From assembly GCF_037975245.1 (NCBI RefSeq), contig NC_092572.1, positions 30,229,989 through 30,293,988 of the forward strand: a DNA stretch of 64,000 bases, written 5' to 3'. The notes beneath the pieces are model-generated. The model was not told where the DNA came from. It saw only the letters and a program-made list of their open reading frames with translations, and ran no database searches. The DNA is from Apostichopus japonicus. Lineage: Eukaryota > Echinodermata > Holothuroidea > Aspidochirotida > Stichopodidae. Made by a program: the position numbers and the translations under genes. This document shows positions 26,101-37,600 of this stretch, in pieces. How positions within the stretch are numbered: the stretch's first letter is position 1; each line of letters begins with the position of its first letter.

Positions 26101-29100
26101 TCAGGCACATGTTGCAGGGATATTATTCCTTTTATTTTGTAGCCCAGGACACTTGATAAATATACAAACACAGGGATTTTCCTGCTTGTGGTATTTTTTC
26201 CTCAAGCAAATATGGTCAAAGCTGAGAAACACGAATAGCAACGATGCTACACCTCTATGTCACACATATTTATCGCAAACGACTGTCGTGTCGTGTAAAT
26301 GACAAGTTTTCCAATTGGAACAACTTTCTAACTGCGCGACTCAAGACAACTCATTTACATGCTGAGATTCCATTCGTCTTGTAATATGCTATACTTTTCG
26401 CGTCAAGTTGCTTACGATTCAGTTTCTGCGAAAAGTCCATTCACACGCCACAATTTTGTTGCCAACAACACATCGTGAGGAAAATTGTGTCGTGTAAATG
26501 CCCCTTTTTTCTCAATTTTGAAAATAGGAAAATTGGGCAGTTTCATATTCAGTATTTGCTTTCCCCATAATTAGTTCAAGAACCACATTCTTTTGTGTGG
26601 AGGTCAAAATTCATTTGGGGTCAGCCTAAAGCAAATCTCCAGAACCTGAAGATCTAGGGAGCTCATATATGCAAGGTAGGATAACCTTATGTAGTGTAAA
26701 GGTTCCATACAGTTTGGTGTAGGTTAGAGTTCATTTAAGGTCACCAGGTTGTAAACATGGTACTTCCACATAGGAAACTTTATTGGCTCTCATATTTTGC
26801 ATGTGGCTTCCCTATGAGTACAAGAATCTTATTGTTTTGCTGGAGGTCAAAGGTCATTTGGGGTCAGCTGAAAGCAACTCAAATAAGCCGTGTACCTCCA
26901 GAACCTAAAGATAAAATGAGCATACATCTAAAAGGTGGAATAACCTTATGAAGTGTGAAGTGTTTACACAATTTGGTGTAGGTCAGAGTTCATTTAAAGT
27001 CACCCTGGGTCAAACTTGAAATTTTGGCAAAACAATATTTCCACATAGGAAGCTTTATTGCCTCTCATATTTTGCATGTGGATTCCCTTTAATGAGTGCA
27101 AGAATCTTATTGTGTTGGTGAAGGTCAAAGGTCATTTAGGGTCATCAAAGGTCACACTCTGTAATGGATATATACACAATTTACACAAACCTTTTAAGCA
27201 CAATATCCCAAGATAGGTATCATAACATAGCTCACATTGGCATGTCTTTCTTATAGTGAGTACAAGAACCCTATTTTTTAGGTGTTGATCAAAGGTCTTT
27301 TGGGGTGAGCAGAGGTCAAAATATGAAAAGTATTTTATTTTGAGAAATTTACTTTTTTCAAAAGACATATATGCATGGTGATAACCCAAATGTACAATAA
27401 AGTTGCTCAACAATTTGGTATAGGTGAATGCATATTTAGGGTTTACTGTAGTCAAACCCTATGAAATTTCTAAAGGTTAGGTCTCAATGAAGATGTGAAA
27501 ACATATGCTGATTTTACTTTCCCATATGTAGTGGAACCTCCTTGTTTTATTAGGTGGAGGTCAAAGGTTGGCTTAGGTACATGTAGTATGAACTCCAGCT
27601 CAGATTAACTTGCAAACTACTCTTGTGCTGCATGTTTAATGTTTTAAAGGCAAGTAACCACCGGGAGGGGGTTTCCCTCTGGTTAGTTCCTGGCAAGAAG
27701 CAAAGTGAATCTATATGAAGGTGATGGCATGTGTATATGATGCCTTGGCTTGTAAATGCGATAAATCCAATACTGTATGGTGGGTGAACTTCATATATGG
27801 TATTTGGATGGTCCTTATAGAGTGGAGCAAACCTCATGTTTCTTGCCAAGGTCAAAGGTCCTTTAAAGTAAAGAGCGATCAAAGTCTGAAAGCCTTGTTA
27901 ACATGATAACTCAAAGACGATGAAGTGGATGGACTTCCTATTTGGTATGTGGAGGTGGAAGGTCATTTGAGGTCAACGGTGGTCAAATTCTGAAAACCTT
28001 GCAAACATGTTAACTCACAAAGTGAGGTTGCATGCACCCTTCTGTTTTCAAAGGTCAATATAGGTCACAGTCTCCAAGCCTTGTAAACATGATAGATAGA
28101 AAACTATGTGGATGAGCAAAGTGGATGAACTTCAAATTTGGTATGTGGATGCACCATATTGACTAGAAGAATTGATATTTATCTGTGGAGGTGGAAGGTC
28201 ATTTGAGGTCAAATTCTGTAACCTTGCAAACACCATGTAAAACCTTGTAAACTATTTAATTTCACAAAGAAGAGGTAAGTTGAATTCCATATGTACATAG
28301 TAATGCATTTTATTGAATAGAGGAACCCTTTTGTTTTCAAATGTCATTTAAATTCAAATTCTGCAAGCCTTGTAAACACAATAACTCAAAAGCCTTAAAG
28401 GATCTTGTGTAGAAGAAACATTTTTCTGTGAAGGTGGAAGGTGAGTTGAGGTCAACAGTGGTCACAGTCCAAACACCTTGTAAAACCTTGTAAATATGTT
28501 AACTCAAAAAGTAGAGGTTGGATGAACTCCATATGTACTACATTGATTAGAAGAACCATATTGTTTCTATGAAGGTCAAAGGTCAACAGGGGTCAAAGTC
28601 TGAAATCCTTCTAAGTTCTCAAACTCAAAATGGAAAGCTTCAAATAACATGGATCCACCTGATTAGAAGAATCATTCCATATCTGCTAAGGTCAAAGTTC
28701 ATTTTGAGTGGTCAAAGTGTATAAGTCGACTATATTTGTCACCATTCTGAAACCAACTCAGTCCCAATTTTTTATTGGGGTTAGGTTTTTATATTTCAAA
28801 ACAAAACATTCATAATAGCTGAAAGCCTGGGTGGGACAAGCAGCATTAAATCTTAAGTGCATAAATTAAAATATAAGGAACAATATGACATATCTAACAC
28901 CTTCCTCCAAAACAACTCTCACTTCATTGTTTTAACTCTGAGCACCATTTCTTGATGATTGGATTTTCTATGTAACTAACTGTCACAGGATTTGACCTTT
29001 GTTCTATTATTTGCCTGAGAGAGTTCCATGTGAACTAATAACTGTCATCTGTAATCAATTTTCAGAAGGGTAGTACCTTTACAATGGTTAAGTTAGCTCG

Positions 29101-31607
29101 AACTCCTTTCTGATGCTCTGATACTTAACTACAGTAAAGTAAAGGCTTCATAATCGACGCACCTTCGTAATTGACGTACCTTCAAATACTTGCTCAACGA
29201 TACAGCAGGCAACCTAACATTTTTGCAGTCAGGCAAAGTTACATATTTGATGAGTTTTAATCCATTTCAGGTTTATACTAATCAAATTGTGCTTTTTTAA
29301 GCTTTTATCACCCTCCCCCCAGTTTTGCACATTTTTTGGGCATTTGGAAATCTTACTCCCTAAAAATAACCAAAATTACCTCAATATGATAACACCACTC
29401 TCTGGGACCTGACATGTCTGAGCTAAGAGGCTTAGAGCATAGCAAACAGCCTACAAAGTCAATGGATGTATACTAAGGCCTACACTACAGTTAACTTATC
29501 GACAAATGTGTCAATTTAGGGGTATGAAAGAACTTGACACAGCAGACATTTTGTGGCCAAATTCTGCTTAATTATACGTTGCGTAGGCACAGAACAATAG
29601 ATATTTTGAGAAATTGAGATCATTACATTTCTGAGATAAACATATGGAAAACGCTTGTAGTTGAGCGATTTGGATTTTTCGTAAATAGACATGATCGTTA
29701 AATAAATCCTTAAGTGCGTCAATTATGAGCCCACCATGCTACAAATTTTTCTCAGTTGCCTTATCAATCAGGTTATTCCATATATAAACTCAGGCAAGGA
29801 ATCACTAAGCCCGCTAGCTTTCTGTTTTTATTTTGATAAGGAAAGATGTAAATGTATTGATTTACAAATTCCACATATTTTTGATCTTGTTTATATTTGT
29901 GGATGAAGAATAGTCCCTGAAAATTAGACATATTAGACAGTTTCATTCTTAGCAGTTTGTTGTCTATGTCAAAATAAGTAAATTAAATGAACTTCATACT
30001 TAGCATGTGGATTAATCTTTGTGAGCAGACCTCTTTCATTTTTCAACACTTTCACTTATGTATTAGAGTTCATAAGTCATTTGAAGGGGGGGGGGGTTGC
30101 TTAGTACTTCTGTGTGTAAACAGCTATATTTGATGTATAGATGTTATGGAATCATTTAACCTTTTAATATCGTAAATCATAGAAAATCTATCCATATTCC
30201 TGTGGTCTTTTGTTGATGTGACAGATAAGCCAAGAATCACCACACCTGAAGGCATTTCCATAACAACTAGAGAAGTACAAGGAATCATCAAATTGAACTG
30301 CTCGGCCAATGGCAACCCATCAGAACTAACTCATACTTGGAAAAAAGATGATGTTGATGTTGATGTTGGAGAAGATACAAAGTATACCTTAACAAGTGAG
30401 GGCTCTCTTCATATTCAAGCTCCTACAAGGAATGAAGCGGGACCATACAGTTGTGTTGTGTCTAACTCAGTGGGAGAATCAAGCATTACTACTACTCTAA
30501 ATGTTGAATGTAAGTTACAATTCTCTTTATTCTAAATATTTAAATAGCCAATGAATTCTCCTGTACAGGTAATGCATAATGTAGATATACCAACTGTTAC
30601 CAGTTTCTTTTCCATGGTAGACATATTGCCTGGAGAAAATTTGGAGGGATATTTGGAATTGTGAAGCTGCAAGAAATGTTTTAGAAGACCTACAAAGGAT
30701 AGTTTCCTTCATTCTAAGCTAACCACTGTGTGTGCAATAACACAATGTACAATTTAAGAAATCCTGCAATAAGACTTAGTTATAGAATACTCCTTTAAAA
30801 AACTCATTTATACAGAGCTGCTTTTTTTTTTATCCAATTTGGAGTATTTAATCCTTTTCTGTAATCTTTCTACTTTGTTCAACTGTTGTTTATATTTTTC
30901 TTACAATTGTTGTTTTTGCATTCAACTATTTAAGCTATTGTCATGGCAATGCATCTGTCTATTTGACAACAATGGTTGAAAGGCTACCACTCACAGGTCA
31001 GTTGCTGAATATTACCAGACTTGGTGAAACAAACAGGATGTCAAGGCTGATTTGGGGTCATAAGAGGTCAAACAGTGTGAAAGTGCAGTCTTCACCTCCT
31101 AGGCTTTATTTTCATCAAACTTGATGTTAGTGATAAGTAGATGATGAACGGTCATCATACTTCAAGGTCAGGTTATTTGGGGACAAAAGAAGTTAAAAAA
31201 CCATTAATCAAATAGTCTACTTACCAGCTCTAGTTTGATTTGGAGCAAACTTGCCATACTTATAAGTTATAAGCATGATGAGTGAAAATAGTTGTCCATT
31301 AATAGTAAAAGGCCATTAGAGTTAAAATAGGAAATCTTGTAAACACCACCAATTCCTAGGGTATGCTTGATTTTGATCAAACTTAGTCTTCTGATCAGCA
31401 GATCAGTTTGTACTTAACTTTGTTTGTTTGTACTTAACTTTGTTTGTTTGTACTTAACTTTCAAGTCAAAGGTCATTTGGAACCATAGGCGGGGAGGGGG
31501 GCAGGGGGGCAGACCGCCCCCCCAAACTTCCAGAGGACAAGAAATTCGGGCAAAAGTCCTGAAAAATTCGGGCAGCCTAAGAGGAGAAAAAAAATATATA
31601 TATATAT

Positions 31608-31692
<85 letters not shown>

Positions 31693-34600
31693 GTAGCTTG
31701 CCCAAATCTTTTTCAAATTTTTGCCCGACAATTCAATGATTTTCTTTATTTAGCATCATGATGCCCGAATATTTCTGTGTAACACCACCATAAGTGCAGC
31801 TCATCTGGGCTACCACGCTTTTTGCACGATCAAATTTTTTTTATAACTAGTCAACTGTATACCTGGACATCCCCGACATGAGTGTATATAAGAAACGTTT
31901 TCTTATTCATAGATGGTGGGGGGGGTGCCTACAAGTCTAGAAGTACAGTTTTATCATATTCTTTGTTATATTTAATACTTTTTTGTGAGACAAATTGCAG
32001 TCTCACCTGACACAGCAACATTATACTGCCTACGTGTCTTTGAACAATGTATGTTTTTCTGGAGGTAGCTGAGTACTGTGTTAAAATAATAAATACGGTA
32101 ACTAAATAGGAACTTCAAAAATATACTGTCCTATTTTTCCCAATTGTTACCATTTTCTCTTCTTCTAATTTACCAAATTTTTGGGGAAGTGTAAATTTCT
32201 AAAACGTGAGATTATAAAATAAAGAATGTTTAGATGCAACTTGCAAGGCCTCAGAAGTGCCGTTTCCCGGCAATCTGAGAGGCATTTTTTGCCCAAAAAT
32301 TTCTTGTACGCTATGCGCCAACCGATGGTGGCGCTCCGCTTAGATAGTGTCACAGGAACTTTCGGGCAAAAAATGGCTGCCCCCCCAAACTGAAATGGTC
32401 CCGCACGCCTATGTTTGGAACCAAAGGAGGTCAAAGAGCAAATATCACATAAAAGGCTACTCCTAGGGTCTGAACAAAAAGTTGGTCATAGTGATGAGCA
32501 GATGAGGGTGTTTATAGTGGTATTTAGCTTGCAGTTCAGTTTCTTGGTGGTTGTACACACATTCATAGCTACCATGCTGTATGAGAGTTGATGCTCTAGT
32601 TTACTTACGTCTTACTATGATCTCATTTATACATTTAATTGTTTTATTTCCTTTAATTTTGACTCCTATTCTTCCTATTCATTAGTCGCTTGATATAATT
32701 CATGGTAATGTAGTTGTGTGTAGATACCAGAGATAACATGTTTTGTGGTCCATTGGTTGATGTAGCAAAATAAATCTGTGGAAATCAGATCACAGTGAGT
32801 TCACACTGGAAATCAGATTATTCTGCCTAGGATATGGATCACAGCACTATTAAAGTGTTTATGTTGGTGTATTTGTCATGACCAGATTCTAGATTGTTGA
32901 GTGCCATTTAAAAGATTTCATGCTTGGTATTACAATTGTTTTTTGGGCGGTCGAGATCAGGGAGGTCTTTGAGATATTTCCATTCGAACTACGGAAGTAA
33001 CTATGTTAGTTTAGGTTACTGTTATGATTGATATGTACAAGATCTTATGGAGATCAAAGTTCAAACTCCAAAAATGGGTAAACCTTGTGTAATCAAAATT
33101 TTCAGGAAGTTGGTATTCTCACTGTAAGACACCTTTTAGTTGAATTTTAACAAGAGATTGCCTTATACCAAACAAACTATGTTCAAATTCTTCATAATGA
33201 AAAGAATACTGATGTTCCATTTCTCAATACAAACAAGTAAAATAGTGTGAATATAGACAATGTTGTTGCTGCTGTGTTCCATTGATATGTCTTCTTGCTT
33301 ACAGATGCAGCTACCATAACTACAGGGAATTCAATTACCATAACTCTGAACACAGACCAGGATTTAGTCTGCACTGCAGATGCTAACCCTAGGCCTGATG
33401 GATTTGTTACTTGGACACGTGAAGGATTTGATATAAGTATGCATACTGCCCTCTTCAGAGATGGGAATGGTGTTTTACAAATCCAGAATGTTTCTAAATC
33501 AGATGCTGGTATGTACACTTGTCATGCAGACAATGGCATTGAACCAGCCGCAAAGACAGATATCAATGTCATTATTCAGTGTAAGTATCCCAGAGGGAAT
33601 TCAGCTACTATAGTTTAATCAATCAAGCAGTAATTAAAGAGTTTCATGAACTGGTAACAGCAGCACGTTGCATATAGATAAAACCTTGTAAAGAAAAATA
33701 AAAGAAAAAAGAATTGGCAGATATCTGAACTTGTCACACGTCACACTTCTGCAAACTTTAAGATGCCTTCCAAGCATTTAACTAAAGCAAGCAAACATGT
33801 AATTAAACTTGCACTGTGCAGCAATAATGCTTCATTTTTCATCATCTTGTAGTGAGTGACCTGCAAGACTTTCTGTTTGTGTCACTGATTAGGAACTGAG
33901 AAATCAGACAAGTTGCTGTAACCATGACTACAGCATCATCTCTCAATCTGACCAAATGCAAACTTTCAAATACTCAAGTACAAATCAACAAGACCTTTAA
34001 CAAAACTGTGATTCACAAGTAACCTCTGTAGCAGCTTCATACATGTTTAGGCAAAGGAAAGGAAAAATATTCAACAATTATGATTGTACAGTAAAACTGG
34101 TGGTGATCTTCTTCCATTCCAGTGATTCATGCAGCTATCAATGAAATCATTCCTAGACAGTCAAAGTTTGAAACATAATGAGTGTTATGTCAGAAATCTT
34201 AAAGTTTAACAATGTTTGTGTTTGCATAATAGGTTGCTTTGATGTGCAACAACGCAACAGTTACCTAATAAAGCAAAAACACACTGCATTGTAATGAAAT
34301 TTATTAACCAATCCTATTAACCAACCATTTTGTAATACGAGTAGCTACTGCTACAATTTATGTGATTATGTAAGTGAGTACCAAAATTTTATGTTGATGA
34401 ACTTTTAAACACATTTCAAACTGGTCTATCATTTCTGTTCCACTTTCATACTGACAGAAATCCCTTTTTTTTCTAATCCTTTGCTCAGATAAACCAGAAA
34501 TTGATTACTCTGTTCCAAATAAAATTGCTAAGATGCGAGGTCAGACAGCTTTATTGTTTTGTAATGTGGAGGGTGCTCCTGTTGTGCGGTTTCGATGGCT

Positions 34601-37600
34601 GAAAGGAGGTACAGAAGTTAATCTGACAAGCCATCACTACACCCTGGATAATAGACAGCATGTTAGGTATACCAATCACTATGAGAGCCGGCTCATCATC
34701 AGTCACATACAAGTGTTCCACTATGGAGCCTACATCTGTGAGGCATACAATGCCCTCGGCAAAAGTACCTTTCAAATCAATGTGGAACGTACAAGTAAGT
34801 GGTTTAACTACATGCTTGGTTCATGTACTCATGTAATCAGGTGACATTCATATTTGGTTACTATATATTATCATTCTGGCAGACTAAATTGTGGTGATTT
34901 TCTTGAAGTTCTTTGTGACATTCAAAATACAAAACTGAAGCTTGGTGGGAAAAGCAATGTAGCCCTCTTTAAAATTCAAAATTTTCTTCATAGAAAATAG
35001 AAATATGGTAACCCTGTATGCACTACAAGTTACTTAAGATGAGGCTGTTTAAAGCAGTATCAATAAAATGGCCTGTACTTTGTTATTATGTATTTGAGAT
35101 GGATTTAATATTATGTTGTGAGTGACAGCATTAATAAGGGTCAGTGATCAAAGTGTCTTTTAATTTATCTATTTACTTTTGGTTTGGCTTGTTTATCACT
35201 ATAGCTGCTTTTGCTTTGTTATAGGTTCACCAGAGAGCCCTACTGATGTCAAAATTCTAGTTATCACACATCGTTCTGTTTCCCTTAACTGGACAGCAGG
35301 TAAGTCTGAACAATTACGACAACATTAGTTAAGTTTAATTTTGAGACCCAAGGCTTTACAGTAGCTTATTTGGGACCAAATCCATGTAAGATCTTAGTTA
35401 AAGCCTTCTCATTTTGATAAGTGTTCAGAGGATAACTAGGGTAGGGGTAAGAATTTGCTCCCGGGACAGCCATTGAACTTCCCAATCTGATGGACCAGAG
35501 AGTATGCCCCACCATTGGACCACTTTCTCAAATTCTGAGGTAGGCAAAGGCACCCCATTCAACATCACTGCAGTGCAGCCATGACGAACAAAGTTGTTTC
35601 GAAACCAAGTGAAGAACAGAAACAAACCCCATTTCCCAAGTTCACAAAACATAAATAACTAATCCAACAAAATCTCTACACATCACCACTGCACTGCATC
35701 GATTTTTGAATAGTTCAAGAGAATCTGGCTCCTGACAGAATTTTGATCCAGGAACCTAAGGATTGCGAGCCTCACTGTAACTGCTGAACCACTTCTTTGC
35801 CTTTTATTAAGAGTACTTTCCTTAAATGCCACTCAATAAGAATGCCACTCAATAAGAATGCCACTCAATTAGAATGCCATATGTTTGGCTATGAGAGTTG
35901 CTGTCATGGGCATCAACAGGTGGGGGACAGGGGGGACATGTCCCCCCCACTTTCAAAAGTGGAGGGGATATCATATCATTTGTCCCACCCACTTTTCAGA
36001 GCAGTTATTAAAAAAAAGCACATGCATATGCGTGATTTTCTATCACAATTGCTGAGCTGATTCAAGTAGAATCTAACTTAAGAATCATTATTAATAAATT
36101 GCACTGGAAATTAGAACAGTGCTTGGCCCTTTTTCCCCCTTCCTCCGATATTCACCCTCCCCGCTTCGTCCGAGACCTCTGATAAAAGTTTGTGCGATGT
36201 TTGAACGATGTTTTAGAGTGTTTTGTGGAAGCACCCCTTCTCGCCAGAAATGGAATTCCCCTTGCCCTACACTGTGAATCAGAGAAAACAACGACGCATT
36301 TCAACTTGAAAACAAGGCGAAGACCCCGCCAGGAAGGTAATATCATATATTTTAGGCCTCTTCAAGGACATGGTTCCAGAGGTCCGGCGAATGTTCCCCC
36401 AGGTTGAGCGGTTGCTACGTCTCCTGCTCATCTCCCCAGCCAGCTTGTGCACAGCCGAACGTTCATTCAGTGCTCTTTGACGCAGGAAGACCTGGCTCCG
36501 TTGCACCATGACACAGCAGCGCCTTAACCATCTCATGATCTGCCATGTGCATTGCGATAGGCTGGCAGCGTTGAGTCCACAGAGAATCGCAGAAGAGTTC
36601 ATCAGATCATCAGACAGTCGTATACCGATTTTTGGGAACTTCTGACACTGCGGTGAATCCTCCTAAGTTGGGTGTTGGGACAAGCACCGAGTGACCCAGT
36701 GACATATTCTGCAAATATTTAAGGTCAAGAAATTTGGACTCCCTGGGCCCCTGCTATCTATCACTTGCACCGTCATTTATCTCCCATTCTCCTAATATCC
36801 TAAATCTGCCCATTTAATTCGTTCTGGGGGGGGGGGGGGGAGGGGGAGACCATTCGAAAGTGTATTGAATCTTGCACACATGTTGTTTGTATGGGTTCCA
36901 AGGGATTAGGTAAGCCATACAGGTAGATGGTGATGAGTTACTATGTTCATATCACTACCTCCAGTCCCTTGGACTGGACGGACGAATAGGGGTGTAGGGG
37001 TTAAGTAATTAGGGCTACATGTATTCGCCGGATATGGTAGATCTTTATTGTTGAGTGCCGGCTAGGCGCTACACACGCTCTGCGCGCGGTGCCTTTTTCT
37101 GATTATTATTATTAAAGTACATGGGAACATAACAACTGACGTCTCGCACCTACATGCATGTATTATATATACCACTCCACTCATCCCAGATATGACGGCG
37201 CCACTTTTTCAATATTTCGTTTGAGATGGACGCTGTGTAATTCGTCTCCCTTGGTGTCAGAACGGCATCTTTCTACCAGTACTTTCTGTCGGAATTTAGT
37301 TTTGTGAGACAAAATTTCTCCTCACAGATCTGGTTCTGATGTAACTAAAAGCGACTCAGGAAGGCCGTCTCTTGCGATCTAGGGGGTCTTATGTACCCAA
37401 AATTTTGGGCTACGCGCCAACCAATGGTGGCACTCCGCTTAGATAGTATAGTGTCCCCCTCACTTTCTGAAACCTGCTGACACCCATGGTTGCTGTTATA
37501 TATCTAACATATTCCCGGATACAAAGCTGTTTTCTGAGCAGGTTGCTGACCATCCTACAGCTTAACCAGCGGACAATTACTTGTGTGTGACTGTCGCGTA

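Larger units (their letters stand above)
22664..26505. mobile_element. PIF/Harbinger-type DNA transposon relic
   Basis: Imperfect inverted ends: left AAAGGCAAATTTACACAACA and right, as complement, AAAGGGGCATTTACACGACA, each followed after some 60 bp by GTGTGAATGG/ATGTGAATGG-like sequence. The interior holds a broken minus-strand Harbinger transposase (24370-24785) and, on the plus strand, a candidate first exon and a BESS-like tail of a second protein. This two-gene layout is known for Harbinger. The target duplication is not clear because poly-T lies at the right end. Element size about 3.8 kb. Confidence 0.75.

Noticed and set aside
31424-31696. Open frame ending in a long Ile-Tyr run
   Set aside because: Translation of the TA microsatellite.
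36192-36602. Several overlapping open frames on both strands upstream of and across the hAT remnant
   Set aside because: Only the plus-strand frame with the ERSFSAL motif has family features; the rest are shadows.
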